DNA of 64,000 nucleotides, from the NCBI RefSeq assembly GCF_036885605.1, contig NZ_CP142523.1:3472001-3536000 (forward strand), in the 5' to 3' direction. The position numbers and the translations under genes are program-made. Below the pieces are notes generated by a model, which was given only the letters and a program-made list of their open reading frames with translations, was not told the origin of the DNA and did not search any database. Positions 1 to 9,096 of the stretch are shown one piece after another. The stretch's first letter is position 1. Every line of letters starts with the position of its first letter. The DNA is from Janthinobacterium sp. TB1-E2 (GTDB taxonomy: Bacteria; Pseudomonadota; Gammaproteobacteria; Burkholderiales; Burkholderiaceae_D).

Positions 1-230
1 ACATTCCAGATGCTGCGCCCGTCCGCATCGACGTGTTCGGAAACGATCTGGCGGATCGCCTGCGAGATCGACAAATTGCCGGCCGTCATCAGGACCAGCA
101 TGCGGTCGCCCGGGTTTTCAAACACGCTCATCTTGCGGAAGGTGCCTACCTGGTCCACGCCGGCGTTGGTGCGGGAGTCGGACAGGAAGACCAGGCCTTC
201 GTTCAGGCGCATGCCTATGCAATAAGTCAT
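1..230 (-). CDS. Anbu-type proteasome-like peptidase (partial, cut by window edge)
   Basis: Only the N-terminal 76 residues are in the window; the gene runs off the left end. Translation from the ATG at 230 begins MTYCIGMRLNEG. After removal of Met the first residue is Thr, with Asp at mature position 17 (LSDSRT) and Lys at about 32 (FRKM), the Thr/Asp/Lys arrangement of the N-terminal-nucleophile HslV/proteasome/Anbu peptidases. It lies 91 bp downstream of the transglutaminase gene and follows ATP-grasp and alpha-E genes, the published company of Anbu (ancestral beta subunit). The family forms cytoplasmic self-assembled rings with a poorly known substrate. The family call is strong; the distinction from other bacterial proteasome homologues rests on context. 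Confidence 0.85.
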   Translation of the reverse strand, partial: MTYCIGMRLNEGLVFLSDSRTNAGVDQVGTFRKMSVFENPGDRMLVLMTAGNLSISQAIRQIVSEHVDADGRSIWN

Positions 231-321
231 CGTCGTAAATCAAATCAAAAGGGGAAGCATTTTACACCAGCCGGGCCCGGCATACCGCTGGCAAGGCCCG
301 GCCAGCCTCATTCCTGCCTGT

Positions 322-1131
322 TTACACGGGCACGATCTGCACATCGACTCTTAAGGTTTCCGTGCCACCACCCTGGCGCACGCCGCGCACGGGGGCCGCC
401 GAATCGTAATCGCGCCCGATGGCCAGGCGGCAATACGCATCCGTCATCAGCCGCGCATGCGTGACGTCAATGCTGACCCAGCCCGCGAAATCCGTGTCTT
501 CGGCCCACGCGTCGACCCAGGCATGGCTGGCCGCATGGCCCGTCGTGCCCGGATCGATATAGCCGGACACATAGCGGGCCGGGATTCCCCAGGCGTGGCA
601 GCAGGCAAGGAACAGGTGGGCGTGATCCTGGCACACGCCGCGTCCCAGGGCCAGCGCGTCGCCGGCCGTGGTGGTGACCATGGTGGCGCCGCTTTCATAC
701 GCGACCTTGCCGACGATGTGCTCGGCCAGGCGCAGCAGATGGCCCGTGCCCGCCGTCACGCTCCGGTCCGGCAGGCTGGCGGCCGCCAGGTCGAGAATGG
801 CGGGATCGGCCTGCGTCAGCGGCGTCGGCATGGTAAACAGCAACGGCGACAAGGTGTCGATCAGGTTCAGCCGTCCCTTGTGCGGGTAGATGGTTTCCAC
901 CACGCCATGCGCCACCAGGCTCAGGGAGTGATGGCTACCGTTAATCGTCAGCATGTGCGACAAGTTGCCGTAGGCATCCGTGTAGGCGTGGCACTGGCCC
1001 GGCGTCGTGATTTGCCAGGACAGGGCGCGCTGCTGCGGCTCGATACGCGGCGTCAGGTGCAGCTGCTGGATGGTGTAGGCCAGCGGCGCACTGTAGGCGT
1101 AATGGGTTTCGTGGCGGATGGTGAGCTGCAT
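322..1131 (-). CDS. Transglutaminase-like cysteine protease of the Anbu operon
   Basis: 269 aa. The N-terminal part (about 1-80) looks like the bacterial transglutaminase N-terminal beta region. The catalytic core follows, with Cys167 (GRGVCQDHAH), His203 (ASHAWVDAW) and Asp222 (SIDVTHA), a complete papain-like triad. There is no signal peptide, so it is probably cytoplasmic. Its ATG shares one base with the TGA of the upstream alpha-E gene (TGATG), implying translational coupling. With the ATP-grasp and alpha-E neighbours it matches the COG1305/COG2307/COG2308 set thought to make and cleave a peptide or isopeptide product. The exact reaction is unknown. Confidence 0.9.
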   Translation of the reverse strand: MQLTIRHETHYAYSAPLAYTIQQLHLTPRIEPQQRALSWQITTPGQCHAYTDAYGNLSHMLTINGSHHSLSLVAHGVVETIYPHKGRLNLIDTLSPLLFTMPTPLTQADPAILDLAAASLPDRSVTAGTGHLLRLAEHIVGKVAYESGATMVTTTAGDALALGRGVCQDHAHLFLACCHAWGIPARYVSGYIDPGTTGHAASHAWVDAWAEDTDFAGWVSIDVTHARLMTDAYCRLAIGRDYDSAAPVRGVRQGGGTETLRVDVQIVPV

Positions 1132-2075
1132 CAGGCCGCCAAGGGAACGAGGAAGTCGCGGCTGACCCGGTTGCCCAAGTCATAGATGTTTTCCAGAAAC
1201 TCCGTCAAAGTCAGGTGCAAGCCCGCCTTCATGATGTCGTCGATATGTCCGAATTTCAGTTCCGCGTGCAATTTGCCGGCAAACCGCTCCGTATCGGCCG
1301 ACACATCGTTGCGGATGTGCTTGAGGTTTTCCACCACGTCATCCATGCAGGCCAGGAGCGACCTGGGCATGTCGCCGCGCAGCATCAGCAATTCCGCCAC
1401 CCGTGCCGGGGTGATCACGTCGCGGTAAACCTTGCGGTAGATCTCGAAGCCGGAGACGGAGCGCAGCAGGGCCGCCCAGTAGTAAAAATCGCGCTGGGTG
1501 ATGTCTTTCGACGTGTCCCGCGCGCCGTGGAATTTCACGTCCAGGATGCGCGCCGTGTTGTCGGCCCGCTCGAGGAAGGTGCCGAGGCGAATGAAATGGA
1601 TGGCCTCATCCTTGAGCATGGTGCCCAGGGTCACGCCGCGCGACAGGTGCGAACGGTACTTGACCCACTCGAAGAACTGGCTGGGGTCCGTTTCCAGCAG
1701 ATTGCTTTTCAAACGCTTCTGCATGTCGAGCCAGGTGGCGTTCTGGATTTCCCACACTTCCGTCGTCAAAGTCCCCCGCACGGCGCGGGCGTTTTCGCGC
1801 GCCCCCGTCAGACAGGCAAGGATGGACGACGGGTTGTTCGGGTCGCGCACCATGAAGTCGAGCACGTCGCGCGTATGAAAACGGCCATATTTGTGATCGT
1901 ACGCGCTTTGCAGCTCGGAAATACCCAGGGTGGCGCGCCAGCCTTGCTCCGCGTCCTGTTCGGACTGGGGCAGCATCGAGGTCTGCATGTTAACGTCGAG
2001 CATGCGCGCCGTGTTTTCCGCCCGCTCCGTGTAGCGGGCCATCCAGAACAAATGATCTGCGGTGCGGCTCAGCAT
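1131..2075 (-). CDS. Alpha-E domain protein (COG2307)
   Basis: 314 aa starting MLSRTADHLFWMARYTERAEN, the typical N-terminus of the alpha-helical alpha-E family (PF04168). An in-frame extension up to about 2480 exists, but it would overlap the ATP-grasp gene extensively and reads as out-of-frame sequence, so the ATG at 2075 was chosen. It overlaps the ATP-grasp stop by 7 bp and the transglutaminase start by 1 bp, giving a tightly coupled operon. The family is predicted to act with the circularly permuted ATP-grasp enzyme; its biochemical role is not established. Confidence 0.9.
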   Translation of the reverse strand: MLSRTADHLFWMARYTERAENTARMLDVNMQTSMLPQSEQDAEQGWRATLGISELQSAYDHKYGRFHTRDVLDFMVRDPNNPSSILACLTGARENARAVRGTLTTEVWEIQNATWLDMQKRLKSNLLETDPSQFFEWVKYRSHLSRGVTLGTMLKDEAIHFIRLGTFLERADNTARILDVKFHGARDTSKDITQRDFYYWAALLRSVSGFEIYRKVYRDVITPARVAELLMLRGDMPRSLLACMDDVVENLKHIRNDVSADTERFAGKLHAELKFGHIDDIMKAGLHLTLTEFLENIYDLGNRVSRDFLVPLAA

Positions 2076-3523
2076 GTTTTCTCTCCTGCAAAAGCGGAAG
2101 TGGCTTCCAGTACCCAGGTATCCTTGGTGCCGCCCCCTTGCGAGGAGTTGACCACGAGCGAGCCTTCGCCGAGCGCCACGCGGGTCAGGCCGCCGGGCAC
2201 CATGGAAATCGTCTTGCCGGACAGCACGAACGGGCGCAAATCGATGTGGCGCGGCGCGATGCCGGCCTCGACATACGTGGGGCAGGCGGACAGGGCCAGG
2301 GTCGGCTGGGCGATGTAGCCGCCCGGATTGGCCAGCAGGCGCTGGCGGAAATCCTCGATCTGGGCCAGGCTGGACGCCGGCCCCACCAGCATGCCGTAGC
2401 CGCCCGCGCCATGCACTTCCTTGACGACAAGTTGCGCCAGGTTCGCCAGCACGTAGGACAAATCGGCGCTCTTGCGGCATTGGTACGTGGGCACGTTGTT
2501 GAGTATGGGTTCCTGCGACAGGTAAAACTTGATCATGTCGGGCACGAACGGGTAGATCGACTTGTCGTCGGCCACGCCCGTGCCGATCGCGTTGGCCAGG
2601 GTCACCCGGCCGGCGCGGTAGACGGACAGCAGGCCCGGCACGCCCAGCGACGAGTCCGAGCGGAAAGCCAGCGGGTCGAGGAAATCGTCGTCCACGCGGC
2701 GGTAGATCACGTCGACTCGCTTGGGGCCGCGCGTCGTGCGCATGTACACCGAGTTGTCGTTGACGAACAGATCCTTGCCTTCCACCAGTTCCACGCCCAT
2801 CTGCTGGGCCAGGAATGCATGTTCGAAATAGGCGGAGTTGTACATGCCCGGCGTCATGACGACGACCGTGGGGTCATCGACGCCCATCGGCGCGACCGAG
2901 CGCAAGTTGTCGAGCAGCATGTCGGGGTAATGGTCGACGGGGGCGATGCGGTTGCGGGCGAACAGTTCCGGGAACAGCCGCATCATCATCTTGCGGTCTT
3001 CCAGCATGTAGGACACGCCGGAGGGCACGCGCAGGTTGTCTTCCAGCACATAGAATTCGCCCTGTCCGGCCCGCACGATGTCGACGCCGGCGATGTGGGC
3101 GTAAATGTCGGAGGCGACGGAAATACCCTGCATTTCCGGGCGGTACTGGGCATTCTTGTAGATTTGCTCGGCAGGAATGATGCCCGCCTTGATGATGTTT
3201 TGCTCATGATAAATATCATGGATGAACATGTTCAAGGCTTGCACGCGCTGCACCAGGCCCGTCTGCATCTGTGCCCATTCGGCGGCGGGAATGATGCGCG
3301 GGATGGTGTCGAACGGAATCAGGCGTTCCGTGCCGGCATCGTCGCCGTAGACGGCGAACGTGATGCCGACCCGGCGGAACGTCAGGTCGGCTTCGGCCCG
3401 CTTGCGGGCGATGGTCTCGGGGGATTGCTGCTCCAGCCAGTTGCTGAATTCACGATAGTGTTCACGTACCTTGCTGTCCGTACCCACTTCATTTGCAGTC
3501 ATTTCATTGAAAAAATTTGCCAT
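2069..3523 (-). CDS. Circularly permuted ATP-grasp protein (COG2308)
   Basis: 484 aa from the ATG at 3523, which has an AAGGGA ribosome site about 10 bases upstream; an in-frame extension to 3640 lacks this. Internal segments such as EDNLRVPSGVSYMLEDRK and the Gly-rich KEVHGAGGYGMLVGP are characteristic of the CP_ATP-grasp family, predicted to form peptide-like bonds by acyl-phosphate chemistry. It is the first gene of the leftward operon ATP-grasp / alpha-E / transglutaminase / Anbu. Substrate is unknown; a small-peptide tagging or synthesis pathway coupled to proteolysis has been suggested for this gene set. Confidence 0.92.
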   Translation of the reverse strand: MANFFNEMTANEVGTDSKVREHYREFSNWLEQQSPETIARKRAEADLTFRRVGITFAVYGDDAGTERLIPFDTIPRIIPAAEWAQMQTGLVQRVQALNMFIHDIYHEQNIIKAGIIPAEQIYKNAQYRPEMQGISVASDIYAHIAGVDIVRAGQGEFYVLEDNLRVPSGVSYMLEDRKMMMRLFPELFARNRIAPVDHYPDMLLDNLRSVAPMGVDDPTVVVMTPGMYNSAYFEHAFLAQQMGVELVEGKDLFVNDNSVYMRTTRGPKRVDVIYRRVDDDFLDPLAFRSDSSLGVPGLLSVYRAGRVTLANAIGTGVADDKSIYPFVPDMIKFYLSQEPILNNVPTYQCRKSADLSYVLANLAQLVVKEVHGAGGYGMLVGPASSLAQIEDFRQRLLANPGGYIAQPTLALSACPTYVEAGIAPRHIDLRPFVLSGKTISMVPGGLTRVALGEGSLVVNSSQGGGTKDTWVLEATSAFAGEKTC

Positions 3524-3696
3524 GTTGTGATTTCCCTTGAGCCGTGTCTGACTATAGCTCAGCAGAAATCGTGCCAGTGCCGCGCACCCGAAAGTATGTA
3601 AAAAATGACCATTTTTGTGGCGTAAAACCGTCATCCGCACCGTATTGGTGCGTTACTGCGCGGAAAATGCCGGTGTTGGGGCAGTTGGCGGCGAGC

Positions 3697-4824
3697 TCAA
3701 GCGTCCGGCGTGACGAAGGGCCGGCAGTCGATGGGCAGGTCGATGGTAAACGTGGTGCCTGTTTCCGGCGCACTGTCGACCAGCGCGCTGCCGCCGTGGC
3801 TTTCCGCCACGTTTTGCACGAAGGGCAGGCCGATGCCCCAGCCGGGCGCGCTGCCCTGATGTTCGCGGCGCAGGTATTCGAAGATACGCTCGGTCTGCTC
3901 CGGGGCGATGGTGCTGCCCGTGTTGTGCACGGTGAGTATCATGCGTTCGCGCAGGGTGTTGATGTGGATTTTGATGGGGCCGTCATCGCCATACTTGAGG
4001 GCGTTGCCGACCAGGTTTTCCAGGGCGCGGCGCAGCGAATTTTCGCACCACCAGCCGGTGACGGACGCACCCGTGACCTGGCACTTGCCCGGATGGCCCG
4101 TATTCACGCTGTCGGCCACCTGCTGCGCCAGCGGCAGGATATCGAAGCGATGCAAGACCAGCGGCAGCTTTTGCCCCCGGTGGTAGCTGAGCGTATCGAG
4201 CAATTCCTGGATCATGTCGTCGAGGCGCTTGCCGTGTTCGATGATTTTCGACGCCAGGGCCGGCACGTCGAACTGCTGCGCGCGCCGCTGCAGCAGCTGG
4301 GCGCTGTTGAGCATGACGGAGAGGGGATTGCGCATGTCGTGCGACAGGCCGGCCGCGATGCGCCGCTGGAAGCTTTCATGCATGGCAGTAAATTCCAGGA
4401 TGGCTTCGCGGATGCCCGTATCGATCGAGGCATTGATCACCTTCCAGTCGCGGCGCCGCAGCGGCACGCCCGCGTCGAGGGCCGCATCGGCGAAACAGTC
4501 GCGGAAGATCTGGTATTCCTGGATCACCTGTTCCGGGCCATAGCTGGTCATGCGCGCCCGTTCGTTGCCGTGCACGGCCGGGGCATTGGTATTGCTGGTG
4601 GCATTGTCGCGCGGATAGCCTGGCGTCAGCGCTTCGGCCAGGTTGTCGAAGAAGGCGGGCAAGGTATTGATCAAGATGGGTGTCAGCAAGGCATCGGCAC
4701 CGCGCACCTTGGCGCGCACCTCGTGTTCCCATTGCGTCAGCACGGCATCGCGCATGCTGAAGATGCGCCGCGTACGCGCGGGCATGTCCAGCACGTGCAT
4801 TTTCTGGTCAGAGGCATAGGTCAT
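3697..4824 (-). CDS. Cytoplasmic sensor histidine kinase
   Basis: 375 aa from the ATG at 4824, preceded by GGAGAGC; an earlier in-frame ATG at 4851 has a poorer site. Residues about 15-150 form an all-helical N-terminal sensor region resembling RsbRD-type domains. The phosphoacceptor is His162 in the H-box SHDMRNPL, followed by an N-box (ENLVGNALKYG) and a G-box (GWGIGLPFV). No membrane segment is seen, so it should sense an internal signal or a partner protein. No response regulator is adjacent, making it an orphan kinase here. The H-box has Met-Arg-Asn-Pro rather than the commoner Leu-Arg-Thr/Asn-Pro. Confidence 0.88.
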   Translation of the reverse strand: MTYASDQKMHVLDMPARTRRIFSMRDAVLTQWEHEVRAKVRGADALLTPILINTLPAFFDNLAEALTPGYPRDNATSNTNAPAVHGNERARMTSYGPEQVIQEYQIFRDCFADAALDAGVPLRRRDWKVINASIDTGIREAILEFTAMHESFQRRIAAGLSHDMRNPLSVMLNSAQLLQRRAQQFDVPALASKIIEHGKRLDDMIQELLDTLSYHRGQKLPLVLHRFDILPLAQQVADSVNTGHPGKCQVTGASVTGWWCENSLRRALENLVGNALKYGDDGPIKIHINTLRERMILTVHNTGSTIAPEQTERIFEYLRREHQGSAPGWGIGLPFVQNVAESHGGSALVDSAPETGTTFTIDLPIDCRPFVTPDA

Positions 4825-4908
4825 CGCAGCTCTCCATCGACAGCTCGGCATCCACGCGGTGCAACGGCGGGAGCTAAAGTATCCTCCAAATCGGCGTGCA
4901 GGTGGTGT

Positions 4909-5784
4909 TCAATTCGGCGCGTCGGCGCCGGTCATGACGGCGCTCAAATGACCGAGGGTTGTATCCCATTGCTCCAGCGAAAAGTTCTGCGGATCGTCAT
5001 GGCCATTCGCATAGCCCGTATCGAGCACGGCGTGGAAGGCGGGGATCAGCCACGTGCCCTTGCGCACGCTGGCGGCGATGTACAGCAGGGCCAGGCGCTC
5101 GTATTGCGCAGGCGTAAAACCGGGATCGGGCGCCAGCCCGTCGTTGCCTTTGCCGCCGCCGGGCACGGAGTTGCGCGGCTGCACCAATTCCACGTGCAGG
5201 AACAGGCCCGTCAGCGACGGCTTGTCTTTTTCCAGCTTGCTCGCGTAGCTGGCCGTGCCGAAGTCGCGCACGGCCAGGGAGCCGCCCAGGCGGTTCACGT
5301 ACACATGGCCTTTCGGACCGCCGCCCAGCGCGGGGTTACGTAGATTGAAATCGTTGAAATCCCAGCTGGCGTCGTTGATGTGGCCGGGAATGGGTTCCAG
5401 CAGAAAATTCGGGTAGCTGGTGTCGTGGATGACGAAATAGCGGGCAATGGGGGCGGCCAACCGGCCCACGGCGCGCGACAGCGGTGCATCGACGGCGCCG
5501 CCCACGTCCGCTTCGGCGATGCCTTGCTCGGCAAGCCAGGTACGCAGCCTGGCCGGCGCGATGCCCGTGCGCTGGCCGATGCGGGCGGCAAGAAAGTCCG
5601 GCAGCGGCGCGCTCTCGCCCAGGCGCGCATACAGTTTCACAGGACGCAGCAAGCACGTGGCTTGCGCCCGCGCATCGCCCTTGAAGCCGCTTTTCCAGGC
5701 GGCATACGGGCAGGCCGCTTGCTTCTGCGCGGCGGCCGGCAGGGACAGGCAAAACAGGAGCAGCAGGGAAGGGTATCGTTTCAT
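4909..5784 (-). CDS. Secreted protein, probable N-acetylmuramoyl-L-alanine amidase-like
   Basis: 291 aa with a clear signal peptide (1-19, cleavage after AAA-Q). The middle contains FVIHDTSYPN and later HVELVQPR and a C-terminal GHDDPQNF; the spacing and context of these His residues resemble the zinc ligands of Amidase_2/PGRP-fold amidases. About 70 residues before this could be a small cell-wall-binding helical domain. It is probably periplasmic and acts on peptidoglycan, but the assignment rests on motif resemblance only. It stands alone between a kinase and a TonB receptor, both on the same strand. Confidence 0.45.
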   Translation of the reverse strand: MKRYPSLLLLFCLSLPAAAQKQAACPYAAWKSGFKGDARAQATCLLRPVKLYARLGESAPLPDFLAARIGQRTGIAPARLRTWLAEQGIAEADVGGAVDAPLSRAVGRLAAPIARYFVIHDTSYPNFLLEPIPGHINDASWDFNDFNLRNPALGGGPKGHVYVNRLGGSLAVRDFGTASYASKLEKDKPSLTGLFLHVELVQPRNSVPGGGKGNDGLAPDPGFTPAQYERLALLYIAASVRKGTWLIPAFHAVLDTGYANGHDDPQNFSLEQWDTTLGHLSAVMTGADAPN

Positions 5785-5829
5785 GGGGGCATTGTCGCCG
5801 AAGCACGGCTTGCGGCACAGGCGCGCACG

Positions 5830-5853
5830 CGAAAAAAAAGCTGCCCGAAGGCA
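5830..5853 (-). terminator. Rho-independent terminator of the TonB receptor gene
   Basis: Read on the minus strand this is GCTGCC-TTCG-GGCAGC followed by eight T residues: a 6-bp stem closed by a stable UUCG tetraloop and a U-tract. It sits 30 bp after the stop codon of the receptor gene that ends at 5884. Confidence 0.92.
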
Positions 5854-5883
5854 GCTTTCGTGACGGCATGGGCTGCCAGCTCT

Positions 5884-8094
5884 TTAAAACGCCACGCTGC
5901 CCGAGACGACGAAGGTGCGCGGCGCGGCCAGCACCAGGCTGCCGGCGTCGAACGAGGAGACGGCCGAGGCCCAGTAGCTGCGGTCGGCCACGTTGTCGAT
6001 GCGCGCGCGCAAGGTTACGTCATGGCCAGCCACCTGCGTCAGGTAGCGCGCGCCGATGTCGACGCGGGTCCACGATGGCAGTTGCTTGCTGTTGGCCAGG
6101 TCAGCATATTGCGTCGACGTGTAGACAGTGCGGGCATTCAGGCTTAAGCCGGGCGCACCGGGCAGGTCCCATTCGCCGCCCACGCTGAGCTGTGTTTTTG
6201 GCGCGCCGATGGCATGCTTTCCATTGTTGGCCGGCTTGTCCGTCTTGCGCTGTTCCGTATCAAGCCAGGTCAGGCCGCCCAGCAGGCGCACGCCCGCCAT
6301 CGGCGTGCCGAAGATGGACAGTTCCAGGCCCTGGTTGCGCTGTTCGCCCGAGAGGGTGGCACGTGAACCGACCACGGCAGGCAAAGGCTTGGCCGTGGAA
6401 AACAGGGCGGCGCTCATGCCCAGCCTGCCGCCGTCATACTTGACGCCGATTTCCTTCTGCTTCGACTTGTAGGGCGAGAACACTTCACCCTTGTTGCTCA
6501 GTGGCACGTCATTCTTGCCATCAAAATAGGTGCCGCTGGCAACGGGACCCTTGACCAGCGCCTCGATGTAGTTGGCGTACAGCGACACGTTCTTGCTGGC
6601 CTTGTAAACGATGCCGGCCACGGGCGTCGTGGCGCTCTTGTCATAGCTGGAATATTGTACGGCCGTACCGTAGGCATATGCGGCGTCGCGGATGTGCTGG
6701 CGGCGCAGGCCCACGGTCAGCAGCAGCCGGTCGTCGAGGAAGGCCATGGTATCGGCCACGGCGTAGCTGCTGAGGATGGTTTTTTGCGTCAGGCGCGGGT
6801 CGCTCATCACGCCGCCCGAGTTCGCGGGCAGGGTGGCCGGCATGGCCACGTCCAGCGGACGGTAGATATTCGTCGGCAAGCCCGCGTAGTCGCTGATCGC
6901 GTACGCATTCTTCGCTTCGTTCCAGTGGCCGGACCAGCTGGCCACCAGGGTGTGCTTGACGGCGCCCGTCACGAGCTTGCCGCGGATGCCCAGTTCGCCC
7001 GTGCTGATTTCCTGCTTGCGCGCATTGTCGAAACGGTACACGCTGGCATCGCCATTGAGTGAGGTCAACGTCGGTTGGGCCAGGCTGTTCGATTCCTTCG
7101 TCGAGCGGCTGCCGAACGCGGCCCAGGCAACCACATCCTTGGCCAGGTCCACTTCGGCGCGCGCCGTGCCGAACACGTCGTGTTCCTTCGAATAGCTCCA
7201 CGGCTGGGCAAAGTTCTTCGACGCATCGGGCGCGCCCGGCAAGGCCGTCAGGCTGCCCGTGTTGACGGAAGGACGAGGCGCCGTCAGATCGAAATTCTGG
7301 TAGCCGGCATCGGCCGACAGGCGGTAGCCGCGGCCGCGATAATCGAGACCGACGGAAAACATGCCCACGTCGTGGTCTTCGCGCTGGATGCTGGTCTCGC
7401 CCTGGCGCTTGGCGGCATTCAAGCGCACGCCGAATTCCTTGTTTTCGCCAAAGCGGCGCGCCACGTCGATGGCCGCATAGGCGTGGCCGCCCGATTCCAC
7501 GCCCACCGTCAATTCCGTCAACGGCGTGTTGCCGGCGCGCTTGGGCATCAGGTTGATGGCGCCGCCGATGCCGCTGCCGCCCGGCGCCGCGCCGTTGAGG
7601 AAGGCGCTGGCGCCACGGAACACTTCCACGCGCTCGAGCAATTCCGGCGATACATATTGACGCGGCAACACGCCATACAGGCCGTTGTAGGCCACGTCGT
7701 CCGAATCGAGGGCGAAACCGCGGATCACATACACTTCCTGAAAATTGCCATAGCCGCGCGACATGCGCACGGCCGCATCGCTCTGCAGCAAGTCGCCCAC
7801 GCTGCGCGCCTGCTGGTCGGCAATGAATTGCTGCGTATAACTGGTACTGCCGAATGGCGAGTCCATCATGTCCACGGCCCCGAGGATGCCCATGCGCCCG
7901 CCGCGCGCCACCTGGCCGCCCGCATACGCCTTCGACAAGCCTTCCGCCGACGCATCGGCCGAGGCATTGACGACAACGGTCGGCATGGTTTGGGCGCCGC
8001 TGTCTGCCGGCGTGTTCTGGGCGTGGGCGGCGGCGCTGGCCAGGAGGAAGGCGGCCAGGGCGAACGGGGTAGGGACGAGGTGGAAGGAGCGCAT
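5884..8094 (-). CDS. TonB-dependent siderophore receptor
   Basis: 736 aa outer-membrane transporter. A signal peptide (1-25) is followed by a TonB-box-like MPTVVV at about 37-42, a plug domain containing VYVIRGFALDSDD and the segment VEVFRGASAFLNG, and a 22-strand barrel ending in Phe (SGSVAF), as expected for BAM-dependent proteins. It imports a ferric siderophore using TonB-ExbBD energy. A Fur-box lies directly upstream (8112-8130), so expression should be repressed by iron. The gene is monocistronic, with its own terminator. A paralogue with similar plug sequence lies at 61062-63230. The siderophore type cannot be told from sequence. Confidence 0.95.
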   Translation of the reverse strand: MRSFHLVPTPFALAAFLLASAAAHAQNTPADSGAQTMPTVVVNASADASAEGLSKAYAGGQVARGGRMGILGAVDMMDSPFGSTSYTQQFIADQQARSVGDLLQSDAAVRMSRGYGNFQEVYVIRGFALDSDDVAYNGLYGVLPRQYVSPELLERVEVFRGASAFLNGAAPGGSGIGGAINLMPKRAGNTPLTELTVGVESGGHAYAAIDVARRFGENKEFGVRLNAAKRQGETSIQREDHDVGMFSVGLDYRGRGYRLSADAGYQNFDLTAPRPSVNTGSLTALPGAPDASKNFAQPWSYSKEHDVFGTARAEVDLAKDVVAWAAFGSRSTKESNSLAQPTLTSLNGDASVYRFDNARKQEISTGELGIRGKLVTGAVKHTLVASWSGHWNEAKNAYAISDYAGLPTNIYRPLDVAMPATLPANSGGVMSDPRLTQKTILSSYAVADTMAFLDDRLLLTVGLRRQHIRDAAYAYGTAVQYSSYDKSATTPVAGIVYKASKNVSLYANYIEALVKGPVASGTYFDGKNDVPLSNKGEVFSPYKSKQKEIGVKYDGGRLGMSAALFSTAKPLPAVVGSRATLSGEQRNQGLELSIFGTPMAGVRLLGGLTWLDTEQRKTDKPANNGKHAIGAPKTQLSVGGEWDLPGAPGLSLNARTVYTSTQYADLANSKQLPSWTRVDIGARYLTQVAGHDVTLRARIDNVADRSYWASAVSSFDAGSLVLAAPRTFVVSGSVAF

Positions 8095-8111
8095 GGTGTT
8101 GTTTGGATATT

Positions 8112-8130
8112 AATGAGAATGATTATCATT
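8112..8130 (-). promoter_or_regulatory. Fur box upstream of TonB receptor
   Basis: The 19-bp sequence AATGAGAATGATTATCATT is an imperfect palindrome closely matching the Fur consensus built of GATAAT/ATTATC repeats. It is centred about 25 bp before the receptor ATG (8094), in the promoter position. Confidence 0.9.
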
Positions 8131-8327
8131 ATATTCCAGCGTGGCGCACAGCGTGAAAAAGTGTGAGAAAGCGATCAAAAAGTCGCCATTTGTACAACAC
8201 GCGGCAAGTGAGGGTGGCGGAATCTGGCGCAAAAAGGCGCGCCAGACGGTACCTTGTGGATTTATTAATGCCTATGGTCAAGTTTCGCTAGAATGGGCCA
8301 TCGCGCCCGGCGCCCACAGGAATCCGC

Positions 8328-9014
8328 ATGCCATTGCTCCGCCATCTACCGTCCGCTTCCATGCGCCTGCGCATACGGCGGGGCTTGAGCCTGAAAGGCG
8401 CGGCCGTCGCGCTGATCCTGGCCATGCATGCGCTGGGCCTGTATTTCCTGCTGCTGCCGGCGCGGCAACTGAAGCAATACACGGAAGTGGCCTTCATGAC
8501 CTTGCTGCCGCCCCGGCCAGCGCCGCCGACGCCGCCGCTGGCCTTGCCGCTGCCGATGCCGGCTCCCATGCCGCGCGCACGGGCTACAGTACCGTCCCAA
8601 ATTGCCGCGCCGCCCGCCGTGGCCGCAGAAATCATCACCGTTCCCGCCGAGGAATTGCCTGCCGCATCCGCCGCACCCGCCACGGTACCGTCCGCCGGAG
8701 ACTTGCGCACGCGCGCCCGGCTGGCCGCAGGCGCCGCCGACAAGGCCCTGCGCGGCGAAACCAGGCAAGACAAGCCGTGGCTGGCCACGGCCGAACTCAA
8801 GAGCGAAAGCACTTTCCAGAAGCTGGTCGCCTCAGCCTGGCGCGGCGGCCCCGTCATCCGCGTGGAAGAATACCTGACGGCCGACGGCCGTCCCGCCACG
8901 CGCGTCGTCAGCGCCGGCGGGGCCACGTGCTTTGGTCTCGACGCGAATCCGGGCGCGGGCGCCGACCCGTTCAAGACGGGCGGCAAGGTCAAAAGAGTGC
9001 CTTGCCCGGGTTGA
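8328..9014 (+). CDS. Hypothetical single-pass membrane protein with Pro-rich stalk
   Basis: 228 aa. One transmembrane helix at about 23-43 follows a basic N-terminus (RLRIRRG). Next come a Pro-rich stretch (about 60-85, PPRPAPPTPP) and a small C-terminal periplasmic region. The layout (short inner tail, TM, Pro-rich spacer, small C-terminal domain) is TonB-like, but no conserved TonB C-terminal motif is visible. It is divergent from the TonB receptor gene across 233 bp. Function unknown; a possible accessory to the adjacent receptor is only inference. Confidence 0.7.
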   Translation: MPLLRHLPSASMRLRIRRGLSLKGAAVALILAMHALGLYFLLLPARQLKQYTEVAFMTLLPPRPAPPTPPLALPLPMPAPMPRARATVPSQIAAPPAVAAEIITVPAEELPAASAAPATVPSAGDLRTRARLAAGAADKALRGETRQDKPWLATAELKSESTFQKLVASAWRGGPVIRVEEYLTADGRPATRVVSAGGATCFGLDANPGAGADPFKTGGKVKRVPCPG

Positions 9015-9033
9015 GTCGGATGGAAGGCTGTGC

Positions 9034-9077
9034 AGGTCAGATTAGCTGTAGGTCAGATTAGCGCAGCGTAATCTGAC
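9034..9077. repeat. REP-like element 1 (direct repeat plus hairpin)
   Basis: The 13-mer AGGTCAGATTAGC occurs at 9034-9046 and 9050-9062. The second copy opens a hairpin with 9-bp arms, GTCAGATTA (9052-9060) and TAATCTGAC (9069-9077). This is the style of intergenic REP elements in many proteobacteria. Confidence 0.75.
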
Positions 9078-9096
9078 ATGCTGCGTGGCGGCGCAC

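Noticed and set aside
3544-5343. 599-codon plus-strand frame over the histidine kinase and amidase-like genes
   Set aside because: It is antisense to genes with clear motifs. Composition is Gln/His/Arg-rich and no domain is seen.
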